Assembly: GCA_951640195.1 (NCBI GenBank) | Contig: OX621164.1 | Location: forward strand, 2,027,098-2,091,097 | From: Porpolomopsis calyptriformis | Lineage: Eukaryota > Basidiomycota > Agaricomycetes > Agaricales > Hygrophoraceae | DNA: 64,000 bases | Reading direction: 5' to 3' | Shown here: positions 1 to 11,939 of the stretch, piece by piece | Layout: each line of letters starts with the position of its first letter | Numbering within the stretch: position 1 is the first letter of the stretch | The notes under the pieces: generated by a model | The model's input: only the letters and a program-made list of their open reading frames with translations | Database searches by the model: none | What the model was told of the DNA's origin: nothing | Translations under genes and position numbers: made by a program

Positions 1-3000
1 CGATGGTTATCACTGCCGTCGCTGTAAGTGCCGTGGACCAAAGCAACAGAGATATCTAAATTCATTTCTCAGAATATCGATCGCAAACCTCCCACCCTTC
101 TCAAGCAGTTTACACTATACCAATCAAATCTTTCACTTTTTCCATCACCACCTAGGCACCTCTACTTACTTCCGAATCCCGATCGAACGTTACTAACACT
201 GGTAACTTCACCTACATTGACAACATTTGATCTATCCCCATTGGATCTTTTCGACGAACGACTAAGCGGATTGTCTGTTCGCGCGCAACTTGGCAAAAGC
301 GTCCCTGGGGAAGATTTCCCGGTAACGAGATTCATCAGATCAACGGATGGTGACGGTGTCGGTGTTATTCGTTCTGAAGGTGGACAAGCCTGGACAGTGA
401 CTCAGAATGGGTCCAATCTGATTCGTGCTGGAAAGTGGACCACCGCAGACCTTGTTGTTATTTTTGATGACGGTATGATCTTCATATCCATGGCTAGTTG
501 ACTTGTTGATCCGCCCAACTACAGGAGGAACTTTTGTGACTTATTGCATTTCGGACAGTATCTTGACCTTACATTCGACGCCTCCTGCCATGCTCTCCCT
601 GCCTCTCATTTCTTCTCTCTTCTCTCTAACATCCGATGGTGACAATAAAACCGTCGTGGGAATTACTGCCGATATGTCTGTTGTTCGTATTCAAATCGGC
701 CACTCACATTCCTTGACATTGTGTTCATACAATGCTCTTCCATTACCCTCTTCACCGGTAATGATTGTTCCCGTCGATCCAATGGGATGGAGCTGCCGAA
801 CATCTGGTGAGGATCGAGTTGTTTTACTTAGTGTCTCAAAGCAGGGTGATCTTTCCTTCTGGACTTGTGACATGGGTTCAAATCCAAACTGGAGATGCGT
901 GAGCGAAGTCAGCACGGGAAGAGCAAGTCTGAAATTAGCTGCATGTAGTTCGACTAAGAAATCAGCTTTGGGTACGCGTTACTTTGTTCGCTACGTCTAC
1001 GGCTCATCCTGCCTCAATGTATTTTAGTCGCCCCAATAGCCGAAGGCGAAGAGCTGTCTATCTGGGACTCGAAAGAGTCCGAATTTGCCTCTGGTTTAGA
1101 GTTTTGCACCATATTCAGGTGAATTGACCGCAACTACTTATTTAAACAATTTAGTAACTCAAATTTCTTTCTTCAGTTCTGCTGATCCTGTCAAAGATTT
1201 GGATTGGACCTCGACCCCCGATAACCAATCTATCCTAGCCGTCGGCTTTCCTCATCACGTTGAGATTCTATGTCAGCAGCGGATGACATACTTTGATGAA
1301 GGTCCTGGATGGGCGACATGTTGGACTGTCGACTATGAAACGTATGTTTGAGCTACTTTCACTTGTATTTTTTTTCCAATTCATCAGCCACCCCTCGAAG
1401 GACAGTGCCATATCCTATCAGCGACTTTATTTGGCTGGCAAATGGTTCCTTTCTTGTTGCCAATGGTCATCAAATGTATCTATTTGGTCAATCAATGCAG
1501 GCGATTGACAATGAAATGCATTCGGACAACATTTTCGAATACGTCGCGCGTCATAACGGCCCACTTTTGGACTACCATCCTCAAATGCTTCTTCAGTGCC
1601 TTCTATGGGGTGCATTTCTTATTACTTTGATGCCTAAGGGTACTTCTAACACAAGGATGCAGAAAAGATCGAATTAGTCAAGGAAATTATTGTCAAACTT
1701 GCTCAGGAAGTCGAAGAAAGACAAGTGACAAAGAAGAACAGCTGGGTTGGTATCCCGGTTGAGAAATTCTTGAGAAAAGGCCCCGCGACCAAGTTGGTAG
1801 GTGGCTTGTGAACACCGATCAAGTGACCATGAATTGAACTATGACTCTCCTTCAGTACAACGGCGACCGCAAAAAACCTGAAAAACGTTACACTTTCCTC
1901 TTTAATAATCTAGATCGGCAGGAAGAGTATGCACCGATTGATTTGGTTACGCGTTACTAACATCGCATGAAACATAGCAGTGTGGCTGAAGAAGGCTTTT
2001 CGCGATCTTTGGTTCTTCGCCTTATCGAGACGCTTCAAATGCATCCCCTCCCAGACTTGACGCCGAATGAGCAAGCTCACTTACTGGTGCTCATACAGAC
2101 AACGCTGGAGGTAATATGTTTCTCCATCCCCACAAATTATGTTCAAGCCCATTCCTCTAGATCGATGAACAGCGGCGTGCTTTGGACGCCGACGGGCTGC
2201 GCTATTTGATATCAATGAGGTCTTTCTACATCCTGAATCACCGTGCACCAGGTACACCACGGTCACAAGGTGGTATTCCCAGACAGATTGGAAGGAGGGT
2301 GCGACTCCGCTACCGTGATATGATTTGGGCATTTCATAGCGAAAGTCAAGATATTTTGTTAGATGCATCTGTTGCAGCCTGTAACGGCAAGATGTGTTGG
2401 TCCGACGCTAGAGAATTGGGAGTTTTTATTTGGCTTCGTTCAATAGAAACATTGGTATGCGTCCACCTCTCTCGTCTATTGGATCCATCTCAAGTTTTTG
2501 CTTAGAAATCACACTTGGAAACCATAGCCCGGAACGAATACATGGCTGGTGATAGCCGTGACCCGACCGCGTGCTCCTTGTACTACTTTGCCCTGGGGAA
2601 ATCGAACCTTGTGCACGGACTTTGGAGACAAGCCGCATGGCATCGAGAGCAGGCGGTCATGTTAAAGTTCCTTTCCAATGACTTTTCGCAATCCCGTTGG
2701 CGTACAGCTGCTTTGAAGAATGCATATACACTCCTAGGCAAACAACGCTTTGGTGAGTGACTGATGATACACATGGAATTGCACTTACAATATTTTCTCA
2801 GAATATGCGGCCGCCTTTTTCCTTCTTGGTGGGAGCTTGAAAGATGCCGTCAATGTCTGCATAAAACAACTCTCTGATTTTCAACTCGCCATTGCATTAG
2901 CTCGTATAGTCGAACAAAGCGACGATGGCCCCATACTTCATGACATCTTGAAGAATACGGTTCTTCCCGAAGCATTCAAGCTTGGAAATAGATGGTTGGG

Positions 3001-3718
3001 TAGCTGGGCATTCTGGATGCTTCGTAGACGTGATTTAGCTGTCAGAATCTTACTGGTAAGTGGCACTCTAGACCTCATTCTGTAAGAGAAACTCAATGTG
3101 ATGAAAGACCCCTCTCAAAAATATTGCGGGTGTCTTGGATGTTCAAATCACTGATATTGCTGATTTTCATTACGATGACCCAAGTCTTGCACTTTTATTC
3201 GCAAAATTACGCTCGAAGACTTTACAAACTGCTCAAGGAACAAGTGAGATATCTGGTCGTTCTGAATTTAGATTTGTCCTACAGATGGCGCGTGTATTTT
3301 GTAGAATGGGTGCGTTTGCTTTCATTGCTTTGTTTTGCGTGTTGACCCTGGTCAAGGGTGTCATGTGCTCGCCCTCGACCTCGTCCGATCCTGGTCGTTT
3401 GAGCGTCCGTCGTCTTACGGAATGCCGCGAGCTGCTCATGAACGGATGGTATCACCGGATCTTGCCAAATCTCGTCGACCAAAGTTCCTTGGGCTTCATG
3501 CCCGCAGGCAGTCTTCCATCCTGATTGATATAGATATTCCCTCACTACCCCCTACACGTCCTGCTTCACCAATGCCAAGCTACCGTAAAGTTCAAGAGCA
3601 GGAGACTATCCAGGAAGAAGGGGACTTGCTTGCTCGGAAGGCTGTCTTGGGTAACTTGATGAAGTCTGCAAAGCAGGATGTCAAAGTACCTGAGTTTGAT
3701 ATGAGTGATTTCCTCTAA
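1..3718 (+). CDS. RAV1: RAVE complex subunit Rav1 / rabconnectin-3-like, 5' end missing
   Basis: Rav1 scaffolds the RAVE complex, which reassembles the V1 and Vo sectors of the V-ATPase on vacuolar and endosomal membranes. The gene runs off the left edge, so the start and the N-terminal part of the WD40 repeats are missing. Exons separated by short introns encode beta-propeller-like sequence, then the Rav1 C-terminal helical domain. Family hallmarks there include SWVGIPVEKFL near 1744-1773, ARELGVFIWLRSIE near 2410-2450, and SRDPTACSLYYFALGKSN followed by WRTAALKNAYTLLGKQ around 2553-2750. The tail is acidic and ends VPEFDMSDFL, with a TAA at 3716-3718. The next gene, Rab GDI, converges on it with 94 bp between stop codons. 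The family is clear; individual exon borders are approximate. Confidence 0.88.
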
Positions 3719-3812
3719 AATGGCATTTCGGGTGATCCCTCAGTTCAGTGGGATTTGCAACAGTCGTGATACAAAAACAGGAAGGCGGACGATTTACCAC
3801 CGAAAAATTTAC

Positions 3813-5479
3813 CTACTGCTCAACATCAGCATCTCTTTTCTTAAGCACTAGGTCATTACCCATGACACGCTCCCATACATCATGGACGTCATCGACAACA
3901 GTCTCGAAATGCGAAGTGGCGTCGTAAGAGCGAGTAATGAAGATGTTGTCATATTTCCCATCGGCAGTTGGCGTGTAAAGGGGTGTTACGGAGATGAATC
4001 TGAAAGTAGTGTCAAAATATACACGAGCTTGCGAGTGGATGATACTTGCTTGTCAAAGATGGGGCCTAGAAGGTCAAGACCGGGAATGATCTCCCGCTCT
4101 GGAATCTCCGTCTCTACAATGGTGCTGACAATCGCGACGTATACATCCTTGGCACACACGTTGTGAGTGGAGGACACCATTGCGATGTAAATATCTGCGG
4201 TAACCAGATAAGTGAGACGCTTTGAGATTGATTCGTGATTGCAACTTGCCGTTCCGCCTATTAACCTGGTTCTGTGGAATGATAATTTGCACACTATCGC
4301 TGTCATCTGTACCTGGGATAGGGTGCTTGAGGATGCAAATAGCCCTAACAACCTTGCTTTCTTCGATGACCCTCAGTTTTTCGCCTTCTACAGTCTTCCC
4401 AGTACCAAAGTAGCTTGGGTCGCCGATCACCTGTTTCGCTTTGACAATCTCACTTCCACTTCGCACGCCCACGAATTTACCGTCTACATCTGTCACGATT
4501 TCGTGGATTGGTTTGTCGAGCATGTAGGTACCACCGTAGATAGCGCTTAGGCGAGCGAACGATTGCGGTAGTTCTCCTAGCCCGTAAAGCGGGTATATAT
4601 AAGGAGACTTGCCGTAGCGGGCCATGGAGGAGGTATAGAGAATAATCCGATCGTACGTTGGGCGGGCGGTCTTGGTAATGTAACTAAGTAGTTTGAGAGG
4701 TGGAAAATACGCTGTAAATCGACTGACTTACTCGTCGTCGAGGTAAAGAGCCATCGCATGGCCAATGAAGTCTTGGGTGCCTGGTTCTAGTCCAAATTTT
4801 TCGTAGACAGCCTTCATACTCTCCTTGTCTAGATCGATTCCTGCGACGCGTCAGTGTATCGAGTTTGGCTACGGCCAACCTAGACACTGCAAACCTTGGT
4901 GGGTGGCTGGATCGTCGTCTCTCCACCCTTGAAGAAATTCGAAGAACTTCTTCGCTCTCCGCTTCTCAAACAAGCCCATGAGAGGACTCTTGACAGCCTC
5001 CATCTCAGTGCTAGGGACCTTGGAAATTCGGCCATCACGGTAGACAAAACTGCCAGCAATCTGTTTGAATTCTAGATACCGAGTGACATCAGTATGGACC
5101 AAAATTTTGGTGAGTTCCCCGGAGGCGATGATGAATTTGGGGATGAGGTCGACAGCGTAGTCACGGTCGCGCCCAAGCTCAGTGGGAGGTGATTGATCTG
5201 GCCTGAATTTACGATAGAGCTAGTGGTAGAGGTTCATGGTCCAAAGGCTGACAGAATACGGTTCGATGGGACTAACCTGAGTCAAGTTAAGGCTCGCGCT
5301 GTCGCCGCCATAGTAATCATTCCTATCCATATGAAGGACTTTCTTTCCCTCGACAGATAATAAGCCAGAGAGGATGCATTCTGTTAGACCAGTTCCAAGC
5401 ACGATGACCTGGAAAATGTATTGGTTAATACGTGTAATGCACAGGATTTGGTGTAGTTCACGTCGTATTCTTCATCCAT
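3813..5479 (-). CDS. GDI1: Rab GDP-dissociation inhibitor
   Basis: Rab GDI extracts prenylated GDP-bound Rab GTPases from membranes and recycles them through the cytosol. The first exon is only 18 nt (MDEEYD, 5462-5479). A GT-AG intron (5409-5461) joins it to [15 protein letters not shown], which restores the N-terminal dinucleotide-fold-like motif of the GDI/REP family. Further signature segments follow: [31 protein letters not shown], and [20 protein letters not shown] with [13 protein letters not shown] just after. The C-terminus reads [19 protein letters not shown] and ends at the stop at 3813-3815. Length and domain order match full-length GDI. The gene has at least six introns and converges on RAV1. 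Confidence 0.95.
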
Positions 5480-5640
5480 TACTGATCCAGAGGTGTTATT
5501 CGAGCTGGGACGATGATGAGATCAATGTTCAGAACGATTCGTGACTGATATCGATTGTCACGTAGTGTGTGACGGTATATTACTGCGTCGGGTTGCCATG
5601 TATGTACAGTACACTTTAAAGTCAAGTATCACTCCTTCGT

Positions 5641-7370
5641 TTAGTCTGAATCGTATGAATCGCCCTCTTTATCAGATTCTGGATCACTCCTAGCACGTTT
5701 GGGCTGCATGTAGTCTCCGTCTTCGTCGCGTAGGGGCTTGCGCTTTTTGTCGAGTTGGCTGCCATTAGATGCCAACCATGATGGGCGTGCGCGTTGCAAA
5801 TATAAAGGGTTCGATCCTTCCCTTTGTTTTTCATACTTCTGTGCAAGTCGATGAATTTCTGAAACAATGAGACATCAAAAAACTTGAAGAAATCGGAAAT
5901 GATCAAGGATATCATACTCTTCTGGCATCTTTGGTAATGCCGTATCCACGATGAGACGGTCCGCTGGGGAAACTAAGAGACAAAGATAAGAATACTCATT
6001 ACAACATCAAGAACGACTGAACATACACGTTCGCAGAATGGCGTCCATCTATCAATATCTCGGGTATTTTCCCAGACGTCGCTGGCCACAATATGCTTTG
6101 CCATGAAACGCATATCAGCTTTGGTGAGTTTACTCCCATTTTCACCCATCTGTTGCTCATCCTCATTCGAATCCACACTGTCATCGGAAGTTGAATCCTC
6201 TTCTGGGGTAGAACTATCAGACTCTGAGTCATCGGTTGGGACCAAGGCAATTTTGCGACTTCGGCCACGATTCCTGGTCAGGTCGTCACAGTCCGAAGAA
6301 GGATCAAAATCTGATGGATGATCTCCCCCGGAACTTTCTTCAACTTTCGCCGCTGCCAGAATCTTATCGGCCAAATCATGCCGACCATGCCAAAATGACG
6401 TCCAAGATCCTTGACTATGATGAGGAGCCTTAGGCAAGAGGGACTGTGAGAATGAGATATATCAATGGTTGTGAGAAAGGCGACCTTTTGGGACAGCATC
6501 TCGCAAAGTTCCCCCTTCGTCAGACTTGGATCCTGTTTCAGTCTCCATGATATGAACCTAACGAAATACGTTTTATCTGCTTCAGTATATCTGTTCCCTT
6601 TCCTTCCGGGTACGACTTCGGTTGGAGGCGTCGGTGAACGCGAAGGAGGGGGAGGAATTTGAATAGCAGCATGAGGTGGGGGTAAACTGGAATGGAAAAC
6701 CGGTGCGGGTGTGGTGATACTATTAATGGTCCTTCGCCGATTGCCGTAACTCGTGGAAGATGAGGTAATTGTAGCATCATTCGCAGAGGCGCGGCGCGAT
6801 GGCAGCCGAAGTGCGACGCGGCGCTTCTCGTATGAAGAAGCTCTAGGTGGAGGTGAAGGCGAAGGTTGTGGCTTTTTCGCAGTCTTGACGACGGGATTTG
6901 CAAGATTTGCAACAAGTTGGTCAATTCGAGGCTTGTGGTCGAGATAATAATCTTTCCACAAGGAACTGCCATGATTATTGATCTAAAAATGCATCAGCAA
7001 CTCGAATACACGGAATGGCAAAATATCGCACCCCATGCAATGAATCCATTGCCTGTTTGTAAGTATGCCCGTTCTTTGTACTGTCATGCAAAGCCTGTGC
7101 AAGAAGCGCGTCGTCATTGGGTGAAGATCCAACAGGAGCGCTCATCCTGATTGCATCTTGCAAAAGTTGTGTTGGTACGAAAGCCATGTTATTGAATCCA
7201 CCCATATTTTGAGCTAGCTGCATAAAGGAAGCTTGGTTTTGTTGCGAAGGCCAAGATGGAAGTGTTTGGGCCAGGTTCAAATTTTGAGGTACCATGGCAG
7301 GCCAAGGGGATTGTGCCACAGGATCTCCATAGTTGGGAACTTCATTTGGTGGACCCATCTTTGAGTCCAT
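5641..7370 (-). CDS. Myb/SANT-like protein, possibly Rap1-related
   Basis: This is a predicted nuclear protein. An N-terminal Pro/Gln-rich region leads to TYKQAMDSLHGINNHGSSLW, then WKDYYLDHKPRIDQL, restored by splicing out an intron near 6984-7037. A basic Ser/Pro-rich linker follows. Next comes YTEADKTYFVRFISWRLK with the tail APHHSQGSWTSFWHGRHDLA, whose layout (T-E-A-D start, central Trp, HH...SW near the end) resembles the Rap1-type Myb domain. An acidic Ser/Asp stretch precedes a third helical block, LTKADMRFMAKHI to MPEEIHRLAQKYEKQ. The last exon is basic then acidic and ends at the TAA at 5641-5643. The start at 7370 (MDSKMGPP) leaves 80 bp to the divergent dehydrogenase; an in-frame ATG at 7433 is also possible. 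DNA binding and telomere function are inferred only. Confidence 0.65.
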
Positions 7371-7450
7371 CTTGACTTGAATGCAGCCAAGAACCGTGAC
7401 AAGCTCAATGTGCAATCCACGTGACTTGGTCACGCCTATCCTTCTTCAAT

Positions 7451-9978
7451 ATGTCAAATATCCTACGCTCTCGATCTTTCCTTCCTCGCAGTTTCGGGAC
7501 GTCCGCCTCTCTCAATGCCCTAAGTGGTATTTCTCGTGAAAGAGCTAGACAACTCTCATCTGAATGGAAAGGAACCAGTGCGACGGGTGGTACCACTAAG
7601 AATTTCATAGCGGGACAATTTGTTGAGAGCAAAACATCTGAATGGCACGAAGTTCTTGATCCGGTATGGCATCCCTGACTGCACCAATAATTTAATTTAG
7701 ATTAGCTAACGCCATCATTAGTCAACTCAGACATTACTCACAACCGTGCCAGAAACAACTCGTTCTGAGTTTGAGAATGCTGTCGATGCTGCTTCAGACG
7801 CCTTCAAGACATGGAGCCGTACAAGTGTAATAACTCGCCAACGCTTTGCAATAGAGTGCGTCTCGTCACCCACACCTCCGAAGCATTCTCATGTATGCTT
7901 CAGCCTTCAACGGTTAATTTGCAAGCATATAGAATCTTTAGCGAATAGCATAGTGCTGGAGCAAGGGAAAACATTTCCGGGTCCGTGAAGAAACAAACTA
8001 ACGAATACTTTCACCTTGATTTGGTTGATTGTTAGACGCACAAGCTGATGTCCGACGTGGATTGCAAGTGGTAGAACATGCAATCGGTGTTACCTCTCAC
8101 CTAATAGGTGAAAAGTCGGGAGGAAAGTCGGCCCATACTTTGGGTTCATTTGCATTGACCTCCCTCTAGTCAGTAAAGATATGGATACCGAAGTCCGGAA
8201 ATTGCCTCTTGGCGTGTGTGCAAGGTCAGGAATGATTCCGATGAATCTAACCCCATACTGAAGTGTGTGCTAGTGTGGCCCCATTCAACTTCCCCGCGTA
8301 TGTCAATCTTTCGTGTCCTCCCTATGGCCTGGTTCATGTTTCACTCGCAGGATGATTCCGCTGTGGTCCATTCCTATGGCTGCGGTGACCGGTAACACTT
8401 TGATCCTCAAACCATCAGAACGCGACCCTGGTGCTGCCATTATCCTTGCTGAACTCTGTCAACGAGCTGGTATGCGTACATCGGGGAATTGCCTCCCTTT
8501 ACCTTGAATAATATTCATTGCCAAGGCCTCCCTGATGGCGTCCTGAATGTGGTTCATGGAACAGTACCCATGGTCAATGCTATATGTGATCATCCAGCAA
8601 TCAAGGCTATTAGTTTTGTTGGTGGCGATCGCGCCGGGAGGCATATTTACGAGAGGTAGTGTGGCGGATCATTCTTCATTCAGGATTAGCTGATGCATCT
8701 TCATTTAGGGGTACAAAAAATGGCAAACGAGTGCAAGTTCAGTCCTGATGCTCTACCAGGATCAGGTTTATTTCCTAAATGCCATGACAGGCCAATATGG
8801 GAGCCAAAAACCACGCTGTAGTCATGCCTGATGGTATGTCTTTTTAATCTGAGGTCAGATAATAGATTACTGACCGAGTGGTCAAGCAAATAAAAATCTC
8901 ACGCTAAACGCCATTACAGGGGCTGCTTTTGGTGGTGAGCTTTCGTGTTCTCGTTACTTATTATTGTGCCCGCTAACGGAAGTACAGCCGCTGGCCAGCG
9001 CTGCATGGCAGTTTCAGTTGGTACGCGAGCTACAGCTAAGGTGATTAACCGGCGCTGATTGACCCATGTAGCCATCCTCGTCGGGGAAGCCAAGTTATGG
9101 CTTCCAGACATAATCGAGCGAGCAAAGAAACTCGTCATCAACGGAGGATTTGAGAAGGGTGCTGACTTGTCTGTTCAAATGGTTCAGCTTACTCCTTGTC
9201 CGCTGACACTTTCTTAGAGGCCCTCTGATTTCTGCCGCTGCGAAGAGGCGTGTTATAGGATTGATCAACTCTGCAGAAGAGGAAGGTGGCAAAATTCATC
9301 TCGATGGTCGAGGCCACCAGGTTGCTGGGTATCCCAGTGGCAATTTTGTAGCACCCACAATTATTGAGGCAGGGACTTCAATGAGATGTTATCAGTATGT
9401 CCCTTTCCTGTCGCGGCTGTGCGTTCGTTGTGATATCCACTTCCTTTCAGAGATGAGATCTTCGGACCGGTATTATGCGTTCTTCATGTCGAGACACTCG
9501 ATGATGCCATAGGCATCATCAATTCCAATAAGTATGGCAACGGTACGGCTATATTCACTCAATCTGGCCCTACGTCGCGTAAGTTCGAGAACGAGGTAAA
9601 CGTTGGCCAAGTGGGCATCAATGTGCCCATTCCGGTTCCCTTACCGATGTTTGCTTGGAGTGGTAATAAGGTAGGCATGATCGTCATTAGTTTATAATTG
9701 CCACTGATCATACAATCGGATAATATAGGCAAGCTTTCTGGGAGACATCGCCTTCTGCGGCAAGAGGTGAGTCGTTATCTGGATTGGTGGCTCTGGGCTT
9801 CATGTCTGCGTTTTTCACAGTGGTGTCAACTTTTATACGCAAAATAAGGTAGAAGTGTATCATTTCTTGGAATGGTATGTGTGCGTCTAACAGTGGATAT
9901 CAGACCACCACCAGTCTTTGGAGGACGGAGGATGCCTCGAGTAGTTCCGCCACCGTAAATATGCCCACTCACCACTAG
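7451..9978 (+). CDS. ALDH6A1: Methylmalonate-semialdehyde dehydrogenase (acylating), mitochondrial
   Basis: This enzyme oxidises methylmalonate or malonate semialdehyde with NAD and CoA to propionyl- or acetyl-CoA, in mitochondrial valine and pyrimidine breakdown. The N-terminus ([15 protein letters not shown], rich in Arg and Ser) fits a mitochondrial presequence. Spliced exons then give [44 protein letters not shown] and [18 protein letters not shown]. The catalytic cysteine lies in [13 protein letters not shown], which is assembled across an intron near 8935-8985. The C-terminus has [19 protein letters not shown], typical of this subfamily, and ends NMPTHH plus TAG at 9976-9978. There are more than ten short introns. 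The acylating subfamily assignment rests on the C-terminal signature. Confidence 0.92.
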
Positions 9979-10077
9979 TTCATTAATTCAATTCGCAATG
10001 GACCATTCTTCGAAGACAGCAGTACAACAAAGCAAGCCAGTACATCCGCATGAATGTGCAGTAATTGCCTTGTGATA

Positions 10078-10740
10078 TCATCCACTGTCAGAAGCCTTTC
10101 CGATCACCTTATCCAGGAATGCATGTGACAAGGATACAGTTTGTTGCAGAGTAGTCTCAAACTCTTGCTGGAAAAATAATCGAGTCATCGAGAGTCACTT
10201 CAGTGGTAGATGAGAGGCATACGATTTCACCAAAGTACGGATCTGCGATAGGCTCGTTGTCTAGGTATGAACCCCAGAGGGCAACCTTCGCTGTGGGGGT
10301 CACGCCTGTGGCCTCTAATTGCTTGACGAAACGATTGAGATAACGCTCGTTGGACCCGTCTGCAGCAAGGATATGAGTGAACGATGTAAAGTCATCTTCG
10401 TTGACTTGTCGTGCTCTATGTGATATAGGGATCTTGTGCTAGGCAAGATTGTTATGATCATTATCAGCATGAAGTCTTGAGCACTATTTTACCTTTCGAC
10501 AGATAACCAATGCTCTTGACAAGGGAAATGTTGAGAAATATTCTGCAGGGCGTCGGGACAGGCTCACCGTTCATCAGGTTCCTCCTCGAGATGATAGCTG
10601 GATGTACCAGCGCTGTCGACATAGATTTCTATGCTTCTCTTGGCTGCAACGTCCTTCAAAACCGCCTCGCCTATAGGAGAACGACAGATGTTGCCTAAAC
10701 AAACGATGAGGACTCTGATCGAGAGTGATGATTCGGACAT
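10078..10740 (-). CDS. LTP1: Low molecular weight protein tyrosine phosphatase
   Basis: This is a small cytosolic cysteine phosphatase that removes phosphate from tyrosine. The P-loop CLGNICRSP lies right after the start, in RVLIVCLGNICRSPIGEAVL, and is followed by VDSAGTSSYHLEEEPDER. Splicing through a 22-nt exon (10493-10514) gives DERALVICRKHKIPISHRAR, the usual family sequence. The general-acid loop is in ALWGSYLDNEPIADPYFG, with the catalytic Asp in ADPYFG. The stop is at 10078-10080. I prefer the ATG at 10740 (MSESSLSI) because family members begin just before the P-loop. The in-frame ATG at 10780-10782 would overlap the start codon of the divergent SH3BGR-like gene. Confidence 0.9.
10493..10514 (-). 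other. 22-nt micro-exon of the tyrosine phosphatase gene
   Basis: This exon is flanked by AG (10515-10516) and GT (10491-10492) on the minus strand. It contributes part of ALVICRK and keeps the frame between DE and HKIPISHRARQ. The neighbouring intron 10515-10567 is 53 nt. Confidence 0.75.
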
Positions 10741-10780
10741 TAGACCAAGCAGCGGACTTGATCCTACCCGAAACTTTGAC

Positions 10781-11824
10781 ATGCCATCTCCACCAATTCA
10801 AGTTTTCCTAACCACTATCGCCTCGCAGCCTGCTCTACGACAGCGCCAAGGCATGAGAAATGTTCCATCAGAGCCCATCAGATCACGTATTTATCCCAAT
10901 TACAGAATATCTGCTTCGCATTCTGCAAGCCAAGAAGGTATCATTCACATCTTATGATCTGGCCAGTGACGAACAGGCCAAGAAGCTCTGGAGAAGGAAG
11001 GCACCACCAGGCGAGTCTTAACTTGACTAGAAGTAGAAGCACAGGGACCAATCGGAAGCATGGACAGATAAACAGCAGCTTCCCGGGATTCTCGTGGGTG
11101 GTCGCTTTCCAGGGGTATGCCCCATTTTCCCAGTCAGCCTTCGAGCCATGCGCCTAATACAACGTGCTCTTTAGACATTCACTGACTTGTGAGACTCAAA
11201 TCTATTGTCCATTCCACATGTTCTTCCTTTGACACCTTGAACACCCCTAGCGAAGAAGCTGTTGAGCACAGCGAGCTTGAGATTTTTCTCAAGCTGAATG
11301 AATCATATAATGCTTCTGTGGAAGAGGACCGCCCCGCTCCCACCGCTCAGCCAGTCGGTGTTCCTGGAGCAGCCTCCCCCTTACAAATGACCCCTGAACG
11401 CCTTCGTTCCAAGATCCTCTCCACAACGCCTTCACCGCTGAAAGGGAAAGGGGCTAGTCTTCCGATCAACAAAAGGGAGGGAGCGTTTGATGTGAGCACC
11501 GAGTTGCCAGGCTTTGGGTTACAAGGTGTCATGGTCACCGGAGATGAGCTGGCTGAGTTAGTGGCAGAACTCGGTTTGGATGGCGACGATGCAGGCGACT
11601 TAGTCAAGGGTTTGAGCAACAGTACTGTTGCCAAACCGGAGGATAGCGCGCCCACGAACATCGTCAAAGACAAAGCCGCCCCAGAGACGAGCGATCCGCC
11701 CACTAATATCAAGCAACATGATCCAGAAGGCAAGGCGGAGGTCTTAGGTACCACCAAAGAGGTTACTGAAAGTTCAAGCTTGGGGCTTGGCGAAGACATT
11801 TGTCCCGAATCCCCAAGCAAATAG
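10781..11824 (+). CDS. SH3BGR-like thioredoxin-fold protein
   Basis: The protein belongs to the SH3-domain-binding glutamic-acid-rich family, which has a glutaredoxin-like fold; its biochemical role in fungi is unclear. Exon 1 reads MPSPPIQVFLTTIASQPALR. After splicing come EYLLRILQAKKVSFTSYDLA, ASDEQAKKLWRRKAPPDKQ, QLPGILVGGRFPGTFTDFEE and AVEHSELEIFLKL, which is the complete family domain in about 110 residues. A long, poorly conserved acidic tail of about 190 residues follows, including VTGDELAELVAELGLDGDDA. No CxxC active site is present, as expected for this family. The first two introns (10851-10905 and 11011-11067) begin with GC rather than GT. The start codon lies 40 bp from that of the divergent phosphatase gene. 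Confidence 0.85.
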
Positions 11825-11939
11825 GATTCAGAAGCGCCTCGCTGGTCACGAAGGGTTGGAATATGCAAGTATATAATTCTCCAGGAGTATGTATGTTATG
11901 GATTGTACATGTAACTTGTGGATATATCAAGGAGGGATC

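Noticed and set aside
5805..5825. A GGGTTCGATCC-like string resembling a tRNA T-arm
   Set aside because: It lies within a coding exon of the Myb-like gene (minus strand), and no acceptor stem, D-arm or anticodon arm can be found at the right distance.
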